Shown in pieces: positions 1-8,620 of a stretch of 64,000 nucleotides of DNA. Position 1 is the stretch's first letter. Every line of letters begins with the position of its first letter. The notes under the pieces are model-generated. The model saw nothing but the letters and a program-made list of their open reading frames with translations. It had not been told where the DNA came from and did no database searches. This DNA comes from Caryophanales bacterium UBA6259 (GTDB lineage Bacteria; Bacillota; Bacilli; Tepidibacillales; Tepidibacillaceae). The position numbers and the translations under genes were made by a program. The stretch is taken from NCBI GenBank assembly GCA_002441135.1, contig DJVJ01000030.1, positions 886-64,885 on the forward strand. Direction: 5' to 3'.

Positions 1-44
1 TTTCGATATGAAAGTTATACTTTCTTATCGATTAAACAAAAATA

Positions 45-102
45 GAACTTACGTTCTTATTTTTAGTATACCTCATTTAGAGTTGTTTTAGAACATAAGT
101 TC
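45..102. promoter_or_regulatory. Pair of LexA (SOS) box-like sites
   Basis: Two sites fit the Bacillus LexA core GAAC-N4-GTTC: GAACTTACGTTC at 45-56 and GAACATAAGTTC at 91-102, 46 bp apart. Between them, on the minus strand, is a good -10 (TATACT, 70-65) with a weak -35 (TTCTAA, 93-88). The boxes therefore flank a promoter firing to the left, out of the window. Two boxes around one promoter is the arrangement of lexA itself and of other SOS genes, so the gene left of the window may be SOS controlled. The plus-strand CBS gene at 229 may share the region. This is inferred from motif match only. Confidence 0.5.
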
Positions 103-228
103 GTAAATTTACTTTTTATTTTGAGTAAAGTTACTTTAAATGGAAACGCTAAAAAATGCGAAGAAAAAGAGGGAAATGAGAGCTGTATGCCGAATTTCTT
201 ATTACCACAAATAAAAAGGGGGGTCTCC

Positions 229-861
229 ATGTTTATTCGCAACTGTATAACAAACGTAGATGAACTAATTACCGTTAAGGAAAATGACAGCATTGATAGT
301 GCTCTTCAATTATTGAATACCAATGGATTAAAAAGTGTTCCAGTAATAAAAGAGGATGGAAGCTATGTAGGTATATTATCCAAAGAAAAATGCTTTGAAA
401 TATTAGAGGCAAACAGTACAATTTCTTTAGAAAGTCTAAAAAAATTATCAGTATCTGAAGCTACAGATATTATTAGTCCGCTAAATTTAGACAGTCGATT
501 TGAAGAAACATTTCCATTGATTGTTCGTTATCCATTTGTACCGATTGTTGGCGAAAATAATCAATTTGTTGGAATCGTCAAAAGAAAAGAAATCACGACT
601 GCATTAGAATCCTCATTTGGAGTTAATATCTCTGGTTTACGTTTATTAATTGGAACTGCTGAATTAGAAGGTCGATTAGAAAAAATTCTTGAGATAACCC
701 ATCAATTACATCTAAATGTAATTACCGCTGTTGCCTTTGATGCAGGAGAACGTTTAAATAGAAGAGTCTTATTGAAGGTAAAACAAAATAATCAAAAAGA
801 GGAATTAATTCATCGTTTGGAAAAACACGGATTTAGTATCCTTACTATCCATGAAGATTAA
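229..861 (+). CDS. CBS-domain pair protein with ACT-like C-terminus
   Basis: A 210-residue cytosolic protein. Two CBS motifs occupy about residues 1-60 and 75-130; typical turns such as VPVIKEDGSYVGIL and VPIVGENNQFVGIV are visible. An ACT-like region fills about 140-210. CBS pairs usually bind adenine nucleotides. The CBS plus ACT order and length resemble AcuB-like proteins and the cyclic-di-AMP binding protein CbpA of Listeria; which of these it matches is not settled. The reading frame is open from a TTG at 121, but the ATG at 229 is preferred because it follows a strong AAAAGGGGGG site. It is a single gene ending at a hairpin terminator. No partner gene in the window suggests a pathway. 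Confidence 0.75.
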   Translation: MFIRNCITNVDELITVKENDSIDSALQLLNTNGLKSVPVIKEDGSYVGILSKEKCFEILEANSTISLESLKKLSVSEATDIISPLNLDSRFEETFPLIVRYPFVPIVGENNQFVGIVKRKEITTALESSFGVNISGLRLLIGTAELEGRLEKILEITHQLHLNVITAVAFDAGERLNRRVLLKVKQNNQKEELIHRLEKHGFSILTIHED

Positions 862-870
862 GATTAAACA

Positions 871-898
871 AAAAAAATCCCTGAAAAGGGATTTTTTT
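871..898. terminator. Bidirectional intrinsic terminator
   Basis: The inverted repeat AAAAAAATCCCT / AGGGATTTTTTT has a 4-nt loop and a T tract in both directions. It lies between the convergent CBS gene and the DUF1292 gene and can end both transcripts. Confidence 0.85.
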
Positions 899-929
899 AT
901 TTATATTCTTTTAATAGCTTAATGGAAGT

Positions 930-1253
930 TTACTCGTTTTCTTGCTCAAGTAACTTTTCGTATGTAGCAAGAACTTTTTCCCATTCCGCCTCATCTTCAA
1001 TATCGACAAGGATTTCTTCGCCTTCTTCAACCTCTACACGTAAAATTACGCCTTCTTGATCCCCGTCTGGAGAAACTAAAACAACATATTCCTTAGAATC
1101 TAATTCAAACCAAGTAACAATTTCAAATGTCTTTTCTTCTCCATTTTCATCAATCAAAACCACTTTGTGGTCATGCTCATGATCATGGTCATGGTCATGG
1201 TCACAATGTTCGTGATCATGGTGATGATGATCATCATGCTTGTGATCGCTCAT
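930..1253 (-). CDS. DUF1292 (YrzB-like) protein with His/Asp-rich N-terminus
   Basis: A 107-residue acidic cytosolic protein. Residues 1-29 are almost only His, Asp and Glu with a single Cys, in repeating HDH and HEH units. About residues 30-100 match the DUF1292 pattern (VVLIDENGEEKTFEI, then FELDSKEYVVL, then VEVEEGEEI). The function of DUF1292 proteins is unknown; several Firmicutes carry His-rich versions. The His-rich head could bind zinc, nickel or copper, but that is inference. The ATG start follows GAGGG at good spacing. It shares its terminator with the convergent CBS gene. No metal transporter lies beside it. Confidence 0.75.
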   Translation of the reverse strand: MSDHKHDDHHHHDHEHCDHDHDHDHEHDHKVVLIDENGEEKTFEIVTWFELDSKEYVVLVSPDGDQEGVILRVEVEEGEEILVDIEDEAEWEKVLATYEKLLEQENE

Positions 1254-1319
1254 AGATATCCCTCATTTCATTTTCAATTCTTATACATCCTACCATTACT
1301 TAGACGAAAAAGCAAAGAA

Positions 1320-1808
1320 CTATTTTCCATTTTTAGTTATGGATGTAATAACCTTTTGTAATTTCAGCACTTCTGCTCTTTTCATGGTTAGCTGATATTT
1401 TGCTGTTAAATAAGTGGCTTCTTCAAACGTTTTCCCTGAATGGCAAACGGTCATTTCAGTGGTCATTGGATTATCATATAGAACCTGCCACTCTCCACCT
1501 CTTTGATCGACAGAAATTTGGTTATACAATTCTACCTTATATTGATATATAGCAGAAAGCTCCTGCCAAAAATTTTCCCATACAGGACTGATTAAAACTG
1601 GTGTCGGAAAAAGTTCCTTCCCTAATTTTATCCAACCTTCCATCTGTTCAAACTCATTCTCATTGATTTTTTTTAAATCCTCATAAAATGATTGAACAAT
1701 TTCATTAAAAGCAGAAAACCCAATCTTTTCTACAGTTTGCTTAAAAAGAATTCCTTGTTCTTCTGAATTGATATCTTTTAATTGCTGGTAATAGCTCATC
1801 AATAACAA
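1320..1808 (-). CDS. Hypothetical protein downstream of the KamA-like gene
   Basis: A protein of 159-162 residues that I do not recognise. It is predicted soluble, without signal peptide or membrane segment, and has many aromatic and charged residues. It starts 33 bp after the KamA-like gene on the same strand, so the two are probably co-transcribed. Start choice is open: the TTG at 1808 sits 7 nt after AGGA, while the ATG at 1799 has a longer spacing (about 11 nt) from GGAAG. No terminator was seen directly behind it; the next gene on this strand begins 66 bp further on. Confidence 0.6.
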   Translation of the reverse strand: MLLMSYYQQLKDINSEEQGILFKQTVEKIGFSAFNEIVQSFYEDLKKINENEFEQMEGWIKLGKELFPTPVLISPVWENFWQELSAIYQYKVELYNQISVDQRGGEWQVLYDNPMTTEMTVCHSGKTFEEATYLTAKYQLTMKRAEVLKLQKVITSITKNGK

Positions 1809-1841
1809 ACTTCCTTCCTATAGACAATTCCTGATGTACAA

Positions 1842-3635
1842 TTAATAATAGTACCATATAGATTGATAATCGGAAAGATTCTCTCCTCTTTTTTCTAATT
1901 GTTTTAGGAAGGAGAATATTGGAACATCGCGATATAGGAAAGGCTTTTCCGTAACAAGATAAACATCAGAAGGGTAAAATTCGTAAATTCTTGATCCATC
2001 CGACAATATCATGATTAATTCATGCTCTTGTGAGGCCTTTAAATAATTTTTACCAATTCCAGGAATATTAAATACAGCCTCATCTGCTCGATCAATTCCT
2101 GGGGCAAGGCGTGACTCCTCATTTTGTTCCTGAATCATTCTAGCAATCGGAACGCGTTCTTCTGGGATATCCTTTTTGGCATTAAAAGAATAATATGGAT
2201 CAACTCCAATTAAACGAAGCTGCTTTCTTAATGCTGCCATTTCAAATCTTCTGGCATTGTCTACGGTATAGGTTGATTGATTATACACAAGAACTCCTGC
2301 TTTTTTTAATTTTTGAACAACCTCCATCGCCTCTAACGTTACTTCATAAGGATGTTCAAAATGAGTCATTAAGGATATTTCTCTTCTGCCAGTAATCTGA
2401 TAAGAGCTTAAGAGATGCACCAAAGAATTAGTGATTCTTGATGGCAAAATAACTGGAATTCTAGTAGATACTCTAATACGCTGAATATGAGCAATATCCG
2501 CTAGACGTGATAATATTTCTTCAATGATTTGATCATCAAAAATTAAAATATCACTTGCTATTAGTACCTCTGTGACTTCTGTATGCTTATCAAACCAACG
2601 CATAGCCCGATCTAACTTTTCAATAGAAATAGGCTCTTTTTTTCCTAAAGCATGATTCATCTCCCAATTCTTTTCACTATACAGGCAAAATCGTGAATTA
2701 TTAGAAATCGGTCTAAAAATCGCCACTCGTGGATAACCTCGACGAATAGAAACTTCAGCTGGAATCTGTTTATTTTCTTTCACAAGTACATCCTTCTTAT
2801 GCTTACTAGATTCTACGAGCCTTTGAATATATTTTAACGGTGGAAAAGCTTGTGCTCGAATAGCGTGATCATACTTTAAGTCTGAAGTATCACTATGATC
2901 TAATAAGGACAAATAATATGGGGTAATTCCAAAAGGAAGATCATGTTCATTCGCTAATTGGATAGCCATCTTTTCTTCTTCATCAAGATTAATCATCTTT
3001 TCAATATCCTTAAGCTCCTTAAGCATATTGCCACAATGCCAATTCCAATCCTTCCATTCTTGATCTGTAATATTGAATTTAGCCTTTATCTGTTCTTGAT
3101 TTTCTTTTCGTTGCTTTATAATTGGAAATTCAATTCCACTTGGATAACGATTCATCCAAATTTTCACTTCCTGAGATAAGTCATCCAAACGGGATAATTC
3201 ATGTCTTTTGACTCTTGGTTTAATTTCCTGTGTATGCTCTAATCCAGTTGTTCCTTTTAAACCTCTAAATAGATTTAAAATCTCATAAGCAAATCCTAAA
3301 CTGATTTCACTAACGTCATTGTTTAGACATTTTTTCAAATTTTTAAATACAGAAAAATGTGTAATCGATTCATGACGTGGAGAAAATAAGTTTTTGAGAA
3401 CATGAAGTGCTTGCTGAGAACGATATCTTTGGGAAGAAGTCATATGACAGGCTTCTAAACAATGTAGCTCATATCGATAAAAATAATGATATATTTCTTC
3501 TCTGATAGCATCATCTTCTTTTTCCAATTGAAGAACAGCACAAAAATCAGGGTTTTCTTGTTTAAACAAATTCATAACTTCTTCTATTCTCTCTGATTCA
3601 AGGGGTGTATTAATATTATTTATATCAAAAATCAT
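1842..3635 (-). CDS. KamA-family protein lacking the radical-SAM cysteines
   Basis: A 597-residue protein. Residues 190-560 align by eye with lysine 2,3-aminomutase, including the true KamA encoded at 56.6-57.9 kb. Shared landmarks are STRIPVILPSRIT (GTRAPVVFPQRIT in KamA), THFEHPYEVT (THFNHPKEIT), and a Lys at 529 in a GIGK turn where the family carries its PLP lysine. The cluster motif CxxxCxxC is replaced by S314-x2-C317-x2-S320, and the SAM-binding GGDG segment reads ASDI (360-363). It should therefore not bind a 4Fe-4S cluster or cleave SAM in the usual way. Residues 1-190 form an extra domain that I do not recognise. The frame is intact and the ribosome site is strong (TAGGAGGATTATC before ATG), so it looks expressed and not decayed. 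Function unknown. Confidence 0.75.
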   Translation of the reverse strand: MIFDINNINTPLESERIEEVMNLFKQENPDFCAVLQLEKEDDAIREEIYHYFYRYELHCLEACHMTSSQRYRSQQALHVLKNLFSPRHESITHFSVFKNLKKCLNNDVSEISLGFAYEILNLFRGLKGTTGLEHTQEIKPRVKRHELSRLDDLSQEVKIWMNRYPSGIEFPIIKQRKENQEQIKAKFNITDQEWKDWNWHCGNMLKELKDIEKMINLDEEEKMAIQLANEHDLPFGITPYYLSLLDHSDTSDLKYDHAIRAQAFPPLKYIQRLVESSKHKKDVLVKENKQIPAEVSIRRGYPRVAIFRPISNNSRFCLYSEKNWEMNHALGKKEPISIEKLDRAMRWFDKHTEVTEVLIASDILIFDDQIIEEILSRLADIAHIQRIRVSTRIPVILPSRITNSLVHLLSSYQITGRREISLMTHFEHPYEVTLEAMEVVQKLKKAGVLVYNQSTYTVDNARRFEMAALRKQLRLIGVDPYYSFNAKKDIPEERVPIARMIQEQNEESRLAPGIDRADEAVFNIPGIGKNYLKASQEHELIMILSDGSRIYEFYPSDVYLVTEKPFLYRDVPIFSFLKQLEKRGENLSDYQSIWYYY

Positions 3636-3810
3636 TGATAATCCTCCTAAACGAAGTATAAACTATTTAGATTGTATCAAATCCTATTAAAAAAAAGCGA
3701 ATAAAACGAAAAGATTCAAAGAATTGTAAAATATGGACAGGGATAAACAAGCTATACATATAGTTAATTAATATAATTATTAAATAGTAATTATTATTAT
3801 TTTATACAAA

Positions 3811-3845
3811 AAAAGCTACTATTTATCACTAAATAGCAGCTTTTT
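3811..3845. terminator. Intrinsic terminator
   Basis: The stem AAAAGCTACTATTT / AAATAGCAGCTTTT has one internal mismatch and T tracts on both strands. It ends the minus-strand stalk-domain gene at 3876. The roughly 170 bp between it and the KamA-like start hold only AT-rich sequence in which I see no clear operator. Confidence 0.8.
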
Positions 3846-3875
3846 AGATACTTGATATAATACAATAAAATATAA

Positions 3876-4508
3876 TTATTTCACTTCAATTTGTTTTTCT
3901 CCAATAACTAGGTATTGATTTGAGGTCGAATTACCTTTTACTAAGAATTGCATGGTATATGTTCCATTTTTATCAAAGTTAATATTTTTAAAAGGATGAA
4001 CATAAACTAAACTATTTTCATTTTGTGCATCTACACTTTTAACTTCTCCCTCAGCCACCTTATTGCCATTAGGATCAACAATCATCGCTTTTACATAAAG
4101 GGATTCATTTGGTAAATTATCAATCTCGCTATACAAATAAAAGGAAAAATCATAGCGTTTAGATTGAGGAATTTTCCCAAAAGGAATGTAAATTACAAAA
4201 TTCCCTTTACCATCTTGAACTGGGTTCACGGAAAAGAGCATATTTACATTTGGTTTGATTAAATTAGCCGTTCTTGTATCATTATTCCACTTTACAATAG
4301 CACCTAAGGCCTCTGACACAGAACGTAACGGTAAAACAGTTGATCCATCAATAATAAAGCCAGGCACTTTGGAATAAACCTCTTGACCATTTACCTTTAC
4401 CTTTACCTTTTCATAATCATAAAAATAACCATATAATCCAGTACCCGCATATACCGTTGTACTTAATAATAATAAACTAATTAGGATGATGGCAATTTTT
4501 CGTTTCAC
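3876..4508 (-). CDS. Secreted protein with copper amine oxidase N-terminal-type (stalk) domain
   Basis: A 210-residue exported protein. A signal peptide covers residues 1-21 (KRK, hydrophobic stretch, VYAG cleavage region). Residues 35-90 carry the copper-amine-oxidase N-terminal stalk pattern: VKVNGQEV, then a VPGFIIDGSTVLPLRSVSEALG-type segment, then VKWNNDTRTANL. Despite the name, this domain binds no copper by itself and is common in cell-surface proteins of Firmicutes. Residues 95-210 look like a beta-rich immunoglobulin-like fold with no recognised function. GTG start with GGAGGG 6 nt upstream. It is monocistronic, between two terminators. Confidence 0.75.
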   Translation of the reverse strand: MKRKIAIILISLLLLSTTVYAGTGLYGYFYDYEKVKVKVNGQEVYSKVPGFIIDGSTVLPLRSVSEALGAIVKWNNDTRTANLIKPNVNMLFSVNPVQDGKGNFVIYIPFGKIPQSKRYDFSFYLYSEIDNLPNESLYVKAMIVDPNGNKVAEGEVKSVDAQNENSLVYVHPFKNINFDKNGTYTMQFLVKGNSTSNQYLVIGEKQIEVK

Positions 4509-4641
4509 TGATGTCCCTCCATTAAAAAATCAAGTAAATTCACAATTTTTTCCGCTATAGTAATAGACACAAATATCATTAAAAGGTTGCGCGAAAAAAT
4601 AGATAGTTTTCTAATGACATCTAGAATAAATAAAAAACAAA

Positions 4642-4702
4642 AAAAATAATACCCACTCTAGCCCAATAAACCATAAATTGGAAAGAGATAGGTATTATTT
4701 TT
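4642..4702 (-). terminator. Terminator of the first molybdoenzyme operon
   Basis: The inverted repeat AAAAATAATACC (4642-4653) / GGTATTATTTTT (4691-4702) encloses a smaller CCAAT/ATTGG hairpin and is followed on the minus strand by a T run. It sits just behind the NrfD-like gene. Confidence 0.65.
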
Positions 4703-4704
4703 CA

Positions 4705-5610
4705 TTAAAATAAATTAGTTGGTAATGCGGCCACTAATATTAAATAACGTAGGATAAAGCCTCCTATTAAAACAGCACTCTCAGTAACAAGCAATGGAAA
4801 AATATTAGGCTTAGATAATACAGTTGTAGCTGATACCTCTAAATTAACCGGCTTATACATGGAATAGCTATGATTTATTTCTATCCCCTCAATCAGCATT
4901 GGTATCACTAATCCTATTCCTAATAGCCCAATCCAAAATAATAGGCTCCATTCACCTGTTAAAAGTCCCTTAATAGATTGGTAGGCCACTTCATTGGCGG
5001 CACTAGTAATATAAAACATGATGAAGATCAGGATCGTTTCAAGAACCATTAAAGAAAAATGTAGTTTTTTCAGAGATATCATATTTTGGCATGCATTTCT
5101 ATTCCACAAGGTTGCTATAAGAACTGTAATCGCTATACCTGTTGAACCAGCTGAGACCGTAAATAAAACTGGCAAAATTGAACTATTCCAAAGTGGAACT
5201 GCTTTAACTACCCCAATAAGCAAACCAGTATATGCGGCTGTACCAAACGCAAAGATTACTCCTAATTTCTCTATCCAAGAAGCAACCTTTTTTCCTTTAT
5301 AAACCATTAATGCCTGATAAGCACCTATGACAAAGAAAAGAGAAATTATATAAGTACCATCTGTCATCATAGATCCAACAACATTACTAAGAAGATAAAT
5401 AAAGCGTAATGGATGCTGAATTCCTGCTTCCGCATCAAAAACCAATAACAGTAAACCAATGGCTAAAAGGACAGGGGATAAAAAGAAACCTGTTCTTCGA
5501 ATCGTATCTGCAGTAGGAAACTTTTTACTCACCCAGTAAGCAGTTACATAGGCACCCGCACTAATTCCAGCAAGAAATAAATACCAAGCGATCATTCCTC
5601 CCCACGCCAT
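4705..5610 (-). CDS. NrfD/PsrC-type membrane anchor subunit (system 1)
   Basis: A 301-residue integral membrane protein with about eight to nine hydrophobic helices, beginning MAWGGMIAWYLFLAGISAGAY, which is the usual opening of NrfD/PsrC proteins. This family exchanges electrons and protons with menaquinol and passes electrons to the B (iron-sulfur) subunit. The gene is the last of the A-B-C operon and overlaps or abuts the end of the B gene. A GTG at 5619 overlaps the B stop codon, but the ATG at 5610 lies 8 nt after GAGG and is preferred. No heme-binding pattern is obvious, as expected for PsrC. Quinol chemistry is inferred from the family. Confidence 0.85.
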   Translation of the reverse strand: MAWGGMIAWYLFLAGISAGAYVTAYWVSKKFPTADTIRRTGFFLSPVLLAIGLLLLVFDAEAGIQHPLRFIYLLSNVVGSMMTDGTYIISLFFVIGAYQALMVYKGKKVASWIEKLGVIFAFGTAAYTGLLIGVVKAVPLWNSSILPVLFTVSAGSTGIAITVLIATLWNRNACQNMISLKKLHFSLMVLETILIFIMFYITSAANEVAYQSIKGLLTGEWSLLFWIGLLGIGLVIPMLIEGIEINHSYSMYKPVNLEVSATTVLSKPNIFPLLVTESAVLIGGFILRYLILVAALPTNLF

Positions 5611-5615
5611 CTCAA

Positions 5616-6155
5616 TCACCTCACATAGAATATTTTTGAGCGAGTTCCTAAATCAGATCGCAAAGGAACAGCCTTTTTAGTAACAATTGCCTTTGAAATT
5701 TCGCTATTTGGATCATCTAAATCACCAAATAACCTTGCACCGCCAACACATGTAGCAACACAAATAGGTTGTTTACCCTGTGCTACTTCCTCAACACAAA
5801 AACGACACTTTTCAACAACACCGGTTTCATGGCTGACAACCCTTGCTTGATAAGGGCAGGAAACAACACAATATTTACAGCCAATGCATTTATTTTCATC
5901 TACAAGTACAATTCCATCTTTCGTTGTATAGGTAGCACCTGTTGGACAGTTTTTTTCACATGGGGCATTATCACAATGCTGACATTGTACAGGAACGATT
6001 TGCAAATTAACATTTGGATATGTTCCCTTCTCTAGCTCATAAATATGAATAAACGCCTCTTCTGGTGGTAATCCATTTTGCATTTGACAAGCAACTCGAC
6101 ACCCGAAACAGGCTACACATTTTGTAGTGTCAATTAACATACCATAGCGTGCCAT
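5616..6155 (-). CDS. Four-cluster ferredoxin subunit B (system 1)
   Basis: A 179-residue DmsB/PsrB/PhsB-type electron-transfer subunit. Four cysteine groups predict four 4Fe-4S clusters: CVACFGCRVAC (about 13-23), CQHCDNAPCEKNC (57-69), CIGCKYCVVSC (90-100), and the later CRFC with CVATC. It would carry electrons from the NrfD-type membrane subunit to the molybdenum subunit at the outer face of the membrane. It has no signal peptide of its own, so it probably crosses the membrane with the Tat-exported A subunit. The start codon is 1 bp from the end of the A gene. It is a close paralog of the B gene at 12.8-13.3 kb. Confidence 0.9.
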   Translation of the reverse strand: MARYGMLIDTTKCVACFGCRVACQMQNGLPPEEAFIHIYELEKGTYPNVNLQIVPVQCQHCDNAPCEKNCPTGATYTTKDGIVLVDENKCIGCKYCVVSCPYQARVVSHETGVVEKCRFCVEEVAQGKQPICVATCVGGARLFGDLDDPNSEISKAIVTKKAVPLRSDLGTRSKIFYVR

Positions 6156-6156
6156 C

Positions 6157-8337
6157 CTAGACTCCCACCTTTCTCACTTTTACTATAATTTCATGAATCA
6201 TCGAAGTTCCACCGATTGGGTCAACTTGAACCGGTATATGATCCATATAACTAAAACCAACACCATTTGCTAAATGTAGATGTTCTGAAAAATTACCATA
6301 TGGAGATGGAACATAGACACATTCTGGATGTAATCGTTCTGTTACCTTGATTTTCACCTGACTTTTTGTAATGGAAGACTCCACTTCTACCAAATCCCCG
6401 TCCTTTAAGCCCATTTGATCTGCTCGTTGTTTATTGATCCATAAGCGTTCAGATTGATAATCCTTGGTAATTTGAAGCATATAAGGTAAATTTGCGGTGT
6501 AAGCATGGGTGTGATAGCTCTGTTTTCCGGTAATCAATCGGAAAGAATCCTGATCTGGCATAACTTTAGGTTCCACCCATTTTACAATTGGCCAAAAACC
6601 TGCTTTTGCAAAGGACTCATTATAAAATTCTACTTTACCAGAAGGTGTTTTTAGTTGAGGAACCTGCCCTAATTTAATTGGGTCATTTAAAACAATTGTT
6701 CCTTTTTTCTTCATTTCTGTTAATGCAATGCCAAGAGGCGCTAACATCGCTTGATTTAGTTCATCAACAGTAAAATTAAAGTATTGACCTAAACCCATTG
6801 CTTTAGCAATCTCTGTAAATATCTTATCGGCAGGAACAGTATCTGGATGAACCAGATCTATCGCTTTTTGTCTTAAGCATACGGCAGGCTTACCACCAGG
6901 TAATCCTTCTAAAACATCATCTCTTTCCAAATAGCTTGGTTCTGGCAAGACGTAATCAGCCACAAGAGTGGTTTCAGACATTTGCACATCAATAACAACC
7001 ATTAATTCCAATTTTTCTAGCCCTTCCATCATGTGTTGTGGATTCCCATATCCTCGTACTGGGTTAGTTTGAATAATAATCGCTGCTTTAACTTTTCCTT
7101 CCATTGCTTTTTGAGGAATAACACTAGCAACTCCAGCTCCTTTACTTACTAAATGAAATTCGGCATCTACCCTAGGTAATTTTGACTTAGCTGGTTCAGG
7201 ATGCTTTAGAGGGTCTAACGTCCCTAACTTTGGTGCTTTAGGGAATGTAAATCCACCCTTTTGCTGAAGATTTCCTAATAAGGCGTTAAATAAAGCAACG
7301 GCACGCCCAGTATCCACACTATTTGCATAAGTACTACCAAATGCTCCCCGCCAAGATTGTTCAATCACTGCCATCGGCTTGACACTTGCCATTTCCCGCG
7401 CAATTCTTATAATTGTTTCTTTGGAAATTCCACTAATTTTCTCTGCCCATTCAGGAGTATACTTTTCTATTTCCTTTGCATAGTCTTCAAAACCAACAGA
7501 ATAATTGGAAATAAATTCTTTATCATATAGCTCTTCTTTAATAAGCACATTAGACATCGCCAACACAAAGGCTAAATCAGTACCCGGTCTAATGGACAAC
7601 CATTCATCAGCAAATGGAGCCGTATTATTTAATCTAGGGTCAACAAGAACCACTTTTGCCTTGTTATCTTTTGCTTTTGCCAAGGCCTGAACAGATGCTG
7701 GTCGTAAACCATCCCCATAGCTTCTACCAATGAACATAATATATTTTGAATTCGCGATATCAGCACCTGGCACACCACCAATAGTATGAATAAAGCCAGT
7801 ATCCCTCGCATTTGAACAAACTACTAAATGGTTAAAATAATTTGGCGAACCAATCGCCGCTAAAAAGCGAGGACCATAAAATTTACCAGTTGGTCTAGGA
7901 TCCTCGACAAAAACTACTTTATCAGGTCCATCTTTTTTTATGATTTGATTTAATTTAGTACCAATTTCTTGATAAGCTTCTTCCCAAGTAATCGGTGCAA
8001 ATTGTCCATCTTCTGTCTTTTTTAATGGTTGAGTAATCCGATCAGGTGAATAAGCTAATGTAGCCACTCCATGTCCTCTTGCACAAATTTTTCCTTTACT
8101 AAATGGATGGTCTGGATGCCCTTCTACTTTCCATAGTCTTCCTTCCTTTGAATGAACTAAAATTCCGCATTTACTAGAACAAGCATTACATAGAGAAGGT
8201 GTGATGCTGACATTTTCTTTGTTTTCAGCATAAAGAGTTTGCCAACTATTAAAACCTATTGTTCCTATTGAAGCTAATGCAGTAGTCGCAGCAGATGCCT
8301 TTAGAAACGTTCTACGCGATATTTGGTTGCGAAACAT
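6157..8337 (-). CDS. Molybdopterin oxidoreductase catalytic subunit A (system 1)
   Basis: A 726-residue DMSO reductase-family enzyme binding Mo-bis-MGD and one 4Fe-4S cluster. The twin-arginine signal SRRTFLKAS is at residues 7-15. The cluster ligands are C50, C53, C57 and C85 (CX2CX3CX27C). C174 in VVCSNARDTG sits where the protein ligand of molybdenum is expected, as in polysulfide/thiosulfate reductases and the Arr/Ttr branch. The C-terminal 120 residues form the usual cofactor-binding domain. The likely role is periplasmic-side reduction of a respiratory acceptor; polysulfide or thiosulfate is my preferred guess, and selenate, arsenate or tetrathionate cannot be excluded. It is the first gene of the operon, with GAGGAGGGG before its ATG, and faces a LysR regulator. 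No chaperone gene is in this operon. Confidence 0.88.
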   Translation of the reverse strand: MFRNQISRRTFLKASAATTALASIGTIGFNSWQTLYAENKENVSITPSLCNACSSKCGILVHSKEGRLWKVEGHPDHPFSKGKICARGHGVATLAYSPDRITQPLKKTEDGQFAPITWEEAYQEIGTKLNQIIKKDGPDKVVFVEDPRPTGKFYGPRFLAAIGSPNYFNHLVVCSNARDTGFIHTIGGVPGADIANSKYIMFIGRSYGDGLRPASVQALAKAKDNKAKVVLVDPRLNNTAPFADEWLSIRPGTDLAFVLAMSNVLIKEELYDKEFISNYSVGFEDYAKEIEKYTPEWAEKISGISKETIIRIAREMASVKPMAVIEQSWRGAFGSTYANSVDTGRAVALFNALLGNLQQKGGFTFPKAPKLGTLDPLKHPEPAKSKLPRVDAEFHLVSKGAGVASVIPQKAMEGKVKAAIIIQTNPVRGYGNPQHMMEGLEKLELMVVIDVQMSETTLVADYVLPEPSYLERDDVLEGLPGGKPAVCLRQKAIDLVHPDTVPADKIFTEIAKAMGLGQYFNFTVDELNQAMLAPLGIALTEMKKKGTIVLNDPIKLGQVPQLKTPSGKVEFYNESFAKAGFWPIVKWVEPKVMPDQDSFRLITGKQSYHTHAYTANLPYMLQITKDYQSERLWINKQRADQMGLKDGDLVEVESSITKSQVKIKVTERLHPECVYVPSPYGNFSEHLHLANGVGFSYMDHIPVQVDPIGGTSMIHEIIVKVRKVGV

Positions 8338-8620
8338 AATTTCCCCTCCTCAATACATAATTAGAAAAGTTGACAATACTTTTCTAAAATATAGTGAATT
8401 TTTTGTGAAATTTATAACAAAGATTATTAAAAGAAAAAACCTCCTTTTATTTAAACTCTTTAAAATAAGATAAATGATATTTCTACATCTCTATTCTATG
8501 TTCATTAATTAACAAGATAGAAATTAAACATTGTTATACCCCTATAATAAATTGTTAGAATATGTTAAAATATTAGAAAGTTTATCTTTTAAGATTACAT
8601 AAGGATGGGAGCTTCTGTTA
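8338..8620. promoter_or_regulatory. Divergent control region between molybdoenzyme operon 1 and the LysR gene
   Basis: This 283-bp AT-rich region must hold promoters in both directions. It contains the Crp/Fnr-like site at 8404-8419. A TATATT (8393-8388, minus strand) could be a -10 for the operon. LysR proteins usually bind such shared regions (T-N11-A sites), but I could not single out one such site from many by eye. Confidence 0.5.
8404..8419 (-). promoter_or_regulatory. Crp/Fnr-like site upstream of molybdoenzyme operon 1
   Basis: Read on the minus strand the site is TGTTA-N6-TCACA, one mismatch from the Fnr/Crp consensus TGTGA-N6-TCACA. It lies 67 bp before the A gene. The same ten bases with the same spacing occur at 18221-18236, before the second molybdoenzyme operon. 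Oxygen-sensing control by an Fnr protein is a natural guess, but no such regulator gene is in the window. Confidence 0.45.

Noticed and set aside
121..228. Upstream extension of the CBS gene from a TTG at 121
   Set aside because: There is no ribosome site before 121, the ATG at 229 follows AAAAGGGGGG, and the 36 extra residues do not look like a CBS domain.
1167..1361. Plus-strand open frame opposite the His-rich gene
   Set aside because: It is the reverse reading of the His/Asp codon repeat (Met, Val, Ile runs) and has no ribosome site.
8370..8397. TTGACA at 8370 (plus strand) as promoter of the LysR gene
   Set aside because: The nearest -10-like sequences are spaced 14-16 bp and the gene starts some 225 bp further; a promoter closer to the gene is more likely.
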